Below, piece after piece: positions 61,409-64,000 of a stretch of 64,000 nucleotides of DNA. A model generated the notes under the pieces. The model was not told the origin of the DNA. It worked only from the letters and a program-made list of their open reading frames with translations, and searched no databases. This stretch comes from Nioella nitratireducens (lineage in GTDB: Bacteria > Pseudomonadota > Alphaproteobacteria > Rhodobacterales > Rhodobacteraceae): NCBI RefSeq assembly GCF_001879715.1, contig NZ_MNBW01000012.1:62001-126000 (forward strand), written 5' to 3'. Position numbers and translations under genes: made by a program. Each line of letters opens with the position of its first letter. Position 1 is the first letter of the stretch.

Positions 61409-62923
61409 ATGACCGCGTTCTTCACAAGGATGCCACTCTTTGTCCTCCTCGTGGGGATCTGCGCCGTGGCCATGTTGATACCGGCGGCGGTGGCGCTGGC
61501 CGAGGAAGGCTTTCGCACGGCGCGCAGTTTCTTCTATTCGGCGCTGCTCTTTGGCATCCTGACGCTTGTCGTGGGGATGGCCACCCAGGGTATCAAACCC
61601 TACGGCACCGCGCGCTCGCATCTGGCGGGGCTGGTGGCGGCATATGCTTTGCTGCCGGTCGTTCTGGCGGTGCCTTTCGTCGATGCGATCGGCAATACCC
61701 GGTTTTACAACGGTTATTTCGAGATGGTGTCCTGCCTGACAACGACCGGCGCAACCCTGTTCGACCCGGCCCGATTGGGCGATGCGCTGCATCTGTGGCG
61801 GGCGCTTGTGGGCTGGATGGGCGGGCTGCTGGTCTGGGTGACGGCGGCGGCGGTCATGGCGCCGCTTAATCTTGGCGGCTTCGAGGTGTCGTCGGAAACG
61901 CGGGCTGGCGATGTGCCGGGCTCGGCGGCGCAGATGCAGGCGGCGGCCCCCACGGTGCGGCTGCGCAAGGCCCTGCGCCATCTGGCGCCGACCTATCTGT
62001 TGCTGACGGGCCTTCTGTGGCTGTTGCAGCTTGTGGCGGGCGAGGGCGATCTGGCCGCGCTGATCCATGCGATGTCTGTCATGTCGACCTCTGGGATTTC
62101 GCCGGACGGCACCCTGTCGGGGGGGCAAGGCGGTTTCGTCGCCGAGCTGTTCATTTTCGTCTTCTTCCTCTTCGCGCTGACCCGGCACAGCTTTGCCGAC
62201 CGGCTGAGGATCGACACGCCGCGCCTGCTGGTTCAGGACCGAGAGCTTTTGTTGGCCCTGAGCCTTGTTTTCCTGCTGACCGCCTTGCTGTTCGTGCGGC
62301 ATTGGATCGGCGCGCTCGAGGTCAATGACGTGGACAACGGACAGGCGGCCTTCGCGGCGCTTTGGGGCACGCTGTTCACCGCCATGTCATTCCTGACCAC
62401 CACCGGGTTCGTCTCGGATTTCTGGATCGAGGCGCGCAGCTGGTCCGGGTTGCCGACACCGGGGCTGGTGCTGCTGGGGCTGGCGCTGATCGGCGGCGGG
62501 GCGGCGACCACGGCGGGCGGGATCAAGCTGATCCGGGTTTATGCGCTGTATAAACACGGCGCGCGGGAACTGGGCAAATTGACCTACCCCAATTCGGTGG
62601 CGGCAGGTGGGCGGCTTGGGCGGCGGATTCGGCGGGAAGGCGCCTATATTGCCTGGGTCTTTTTCATGTTGTTCATCCTGTCGATGGCGGCGGTGATGGT
62701 TGCGCTGTCGCTGGCGGGGCTGGGGTTCGAGCCGGCCTTTGTGCTGTCTGCCGCGTCGCTGTCGACCACCGGGCCGCTGGCGGCCTTCGGGGGAGGGCAG
62801 CCCATCATTTACGGGGCGCTTGGCGATGCGGCCAAGGGTGTGCTGGCCGCCGCGATGATCCTTGGTCGGTTGGAAACGCTGGTGCTGATCGCGCTCTTCA
62901 ATCCGGGCTTCTGGCGCATCTGA
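61409..62923 (+). CDS. trkH: Trk potassium transporter subunit TrkH
   Basis: A 504-residue channel-like transporter with about ten to twelve helices. The four pore loops (TTTGAT, STSGI, TTTGFV, STTGPL types) that make the K+ filter are visible, as in CLTTTGATLFDP, MSVMSTSGISPDG, MSFLTTTGFVSDF and LSTTGPLAAFGG. The ATG comes three bases after trkA. Length is a little over E. coli TrkH. Confidence 0.95.
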   Translation: MTAFFTRMPLFVLLVGICAVAMLIPAAVALAEEGFRTARSFFYSALLFGILTLVVGMATQGIKPYGTARSHLAGLVAAYALLPVVLAVPFVDAIGNTRFYNGYFEMVSCLTTTGATLFDPARLGDALHLWRALVGWMGGLLVWVTAAAVMAPLNLGGFEVSSETRAGDVPGSAAQMQAAAPTVRLRKALRHLAPTYLLLTGLLWLLQLVAGEGDLAALIHAMSVMSTSGISPDGTLSGGQGGFVAELFIFVFFLFALTRHSFADRLRIDTPRLLVQDRELLLALSLVFLLTALLFVRHWIGALEVNDVDNGQAAFAALWGTLFTAMSFLTTTGFVSDFWIEARSWSGLPTPGLVLLGLALIGGGAATTAGGIKLIRVYALYKHGARELGKLTYPNSVAAGGRLGRRIRREGAYIAWVFFMLFILSMAAVMVALSLAGLGFEPAFVLSAASLSTTGPLAAFGGGQPIIYGALGDAAKGVLAAAMILGRLETLVLIALFNPGFWRI

Positions 62924-63075
62924 TGGACGGGCTGTGAATGCTGCATTTGCAAAGGCTGCGCGGATCACTTTGAAATCGGGGTGGAATTCCGCGAAAAACA
63001 TGCACATACTCAGAGTCAGGTTTTCCTCGCGTTCCGAGACAAGGGACGGCAACAAAAAATAAGGCAAGGGTCCCG

Positions 63076-63309
63076 ATGGCCGAAAATAAGCAGAATTTGC
63101 AGGATGCGTTCCTCAATCACGTGCGAAAAACCAAGGTTCCGGTGACGATCTTTCTGATCAACGGCGTCAAGCTACAGGGCGTGATTACCTGGTTTGATAA
63201 TTTCTGTGTGCTCCTGCGCCGCGACGGGCAATCGCAATTGGTCTACAAGCACGCCATTTCCACCGTGATGCCGGCACAGCCCATCAACCTCTACGACGGG
63301 GAAGAGTGA
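63076..63309 (+). CDS. hfq: RNA chaperone Hfq
   Basis: A 77-residue Sm-like protein that helps small RNAs pair with mRNAs. It has the Sm1 motif [22 protein letters not shown] and the Sm2 motif YKHAISTV. The short acidic tail is normal for alphaproteobacteria. A 152-base gap before it has an AT-rich stretch near 63000-63060 that probably holds its promoter. The stop overlaps the hflX GTG as GTGA. Confidence 0.97.
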   Translation: MAENKQNLQDAFLNHVRKTKVPVTIFLINGVKLQGVITWFDNFCVLLRRDGQSQLVYKHAISTVMPAQPINLYDGEE

Positions 63310-64000
63310 GCGACACCGGATTAGCTGGCCCCACCCGCGCCATCGTCCTGCATCCTGACATCCAGTCAGAGCGGGATCGGCGCGCCGCTGGCCCTGCATT
63401 GGAAGAAGCCGTGGCACTTGCTGCCGCCCTCCCCGATCTGGATGTCGAGGGGGCCGAAATCGTGCGCCTGCCGCGCGCCCATCCCGGCCTGCTGTTCGGG
63501 TCCGGCAAGATCGCCGAGATCAAGGCCCGCATCGAAGCTGCCGAGGCCGATCTTGTCCTGATCGACGGCCCCGTCACGCCGGTGCAGCAGCGCAACCTTG
63601 AAAAGGAATGGGGGGTCAAGCTGCTCGACCGGACCGGCCTGATCCTTGAGATTTTCGCCGATCGCGCCCGCACGCGCGAGGGCGTGTTGCAGGTGGAACT
63701 GGCCGCGCTGTCCTATCAGCGCACGCGGCTGGTCCGCGCATGGACCCACCTTGAACGGCAACGCGGCGGGCTTGGCTTTGTCGGTGGCCCCGGCGAAACC
63801 CAGATCGAGGCCGACCGCCGCGCCATTGACGAGGCGGTGACGCGGATCCGGCGGCAGCTGGCCAAGGTGGTGAAAACCCGCGCCCTGCACCGCGCCGCGC
63901 GCAAGAAGGTGCCTTACCCGGTGGTCGCGCTGGTGGGCTATACCAACGCCGGAAAATCCACCCTGTTCAACCGCTTGACAGGGGCCGAGGTGATGGCCAA
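63306..64000 (+). CDS. hflX: Ribosome-splitting GTPase HflX (cut by window edge)
   Basis: The first 231 codons of HflX. The N-terminal nucleotide-binding domain has [19 protein letters not shown] and [18 protein letters not shown], then the linker [17 protein letters not shown] with [13 protein letters not shown], and the GTPase P-loop [13 protein letters not shown] at the end. The GTG start overlaps the hfq stop by four bases, as in other members of this group. The end of the GTPase domain lies outside the window. Confidence 0.95.
   Translation, partial: MSDTGLAGPTRAIVLHPDIQSERDRRAAGPALEEAVALAAALPDLDVEGAEIVRLPRAHPGLLFGSGKIAEIKARIEAAEADLVLIDGPVTPVQQRNLEKEWGVKLLDRTGLILEIFADRARTREGVLQVELAALSYQRTRLVRAWTHLERQRGGLGFVGGPGETQIEADRRAIDEAVTRIRRQLAKVVKTRALHRAARKKVPYPVVALVGYTNAGKSTLFNRLTGAEVMA

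Noticed and set aside
60356-62302. 648-codon open frame antisense to trkA-trkH
   Set aside because: Rich in R, H, Q and P as is typical of antisense frames in GC-rich genes; both trk genes are certain.

Overview
The window looks like chromosomal DNA of a Rhodobacterales alphaproteobacterium (Roseobacter / Rhodobacter group). The signs are high GC, the order dusB(nifR3)-ntrB-ntrC-ntrY-ntrX followed by trkA-trkH-hfq-hflX, a circularly permuted two-piece tmRNA, a DmdA-AcuI pair for dimethylsulfoniopropionate (DMSP), and a GH108 endolysin plus holin pair like the one that releases gene transfer agents. No genus can be named from the sequence alone. I saw no IS element, prophage structural genes, CRISPR array or replication origin.

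Layout. 1-9968: exopolysaccharide/capsule island with four glycosyltransferases, a Wzy/ligase-like polymerase, a Wzx-like flippase and a large secreted protein that seems to join an SGNH esterase, a clan-A-like glycosidase and an RTX tail. 10023-11606: a small unknown protein, ssrA on the minus strand with a readable proteolysis tag, and a short BLUF blue-light sensor. 11677-17516: FadR-type GntR regulator with a perfect operator, divergent from DUF2182, DUF1326, dmdA, acuI and a class V PLP enzyme. 17554-21891: tpiA, an IPNS-like oxygenase, a TfoX-N protein, an A-type Fe-S carrier, DUF3307 plus SatD with tandem operators, and a SufT-like protein. 22174-29465: aspartic-protease/RimK fusion, tgt, a large membrane protein, lon behind a heat-shock-type promoter, and a tiny membrane protein. 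29745-37108: polysaccharide deacetylase, HU-like protein, tRNA-Val(CAC), phosphatase, flavin reductase, speB, acyltransferase, murI, ccmE and the endolysin-holin pair. 37127-48204: dimethylglycine dehydrogenase-like enzyme, two M20 hydrolases, VIT/CCC1 transporter, peroxiredoxin, lipA, Flp-like pilin, two cytochromes c, hpt and a RatA/COQ10-like protein. 48286-53958: ammonium transporter, cinA-pgpA-ispDF overlapping cluster, dusB-ntrB. 53997-64000: ntrC, ntrYX, a lipoprotein, trkA-trkH, hfq and the start of hflX.

How the parts fit. Most modules are housekeeping or regulatory. The accessory interest lies in the polysaccharide island, in the DMSP demethylation operon with two uncharacterised metal-binding-looking genes under an apparent GntR operator, in SatD/DUF3307 with its AT-rich tandem operators, and in the lysis pair preceded by a CtrA-like box. 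NtrC lacks the sigma-54 contact loop, as in Rhodobacter capsulatus, so nitrogen control here probably does not run through sigma-54.

Limits. All calls come from reading the sequence and remembered family motifs, with no database search. Start codons were chosen from Shine-Dalgarno spacing, overlaps with the upstream gene and usual family N-termini. Promoters and operators are pattern matches only.
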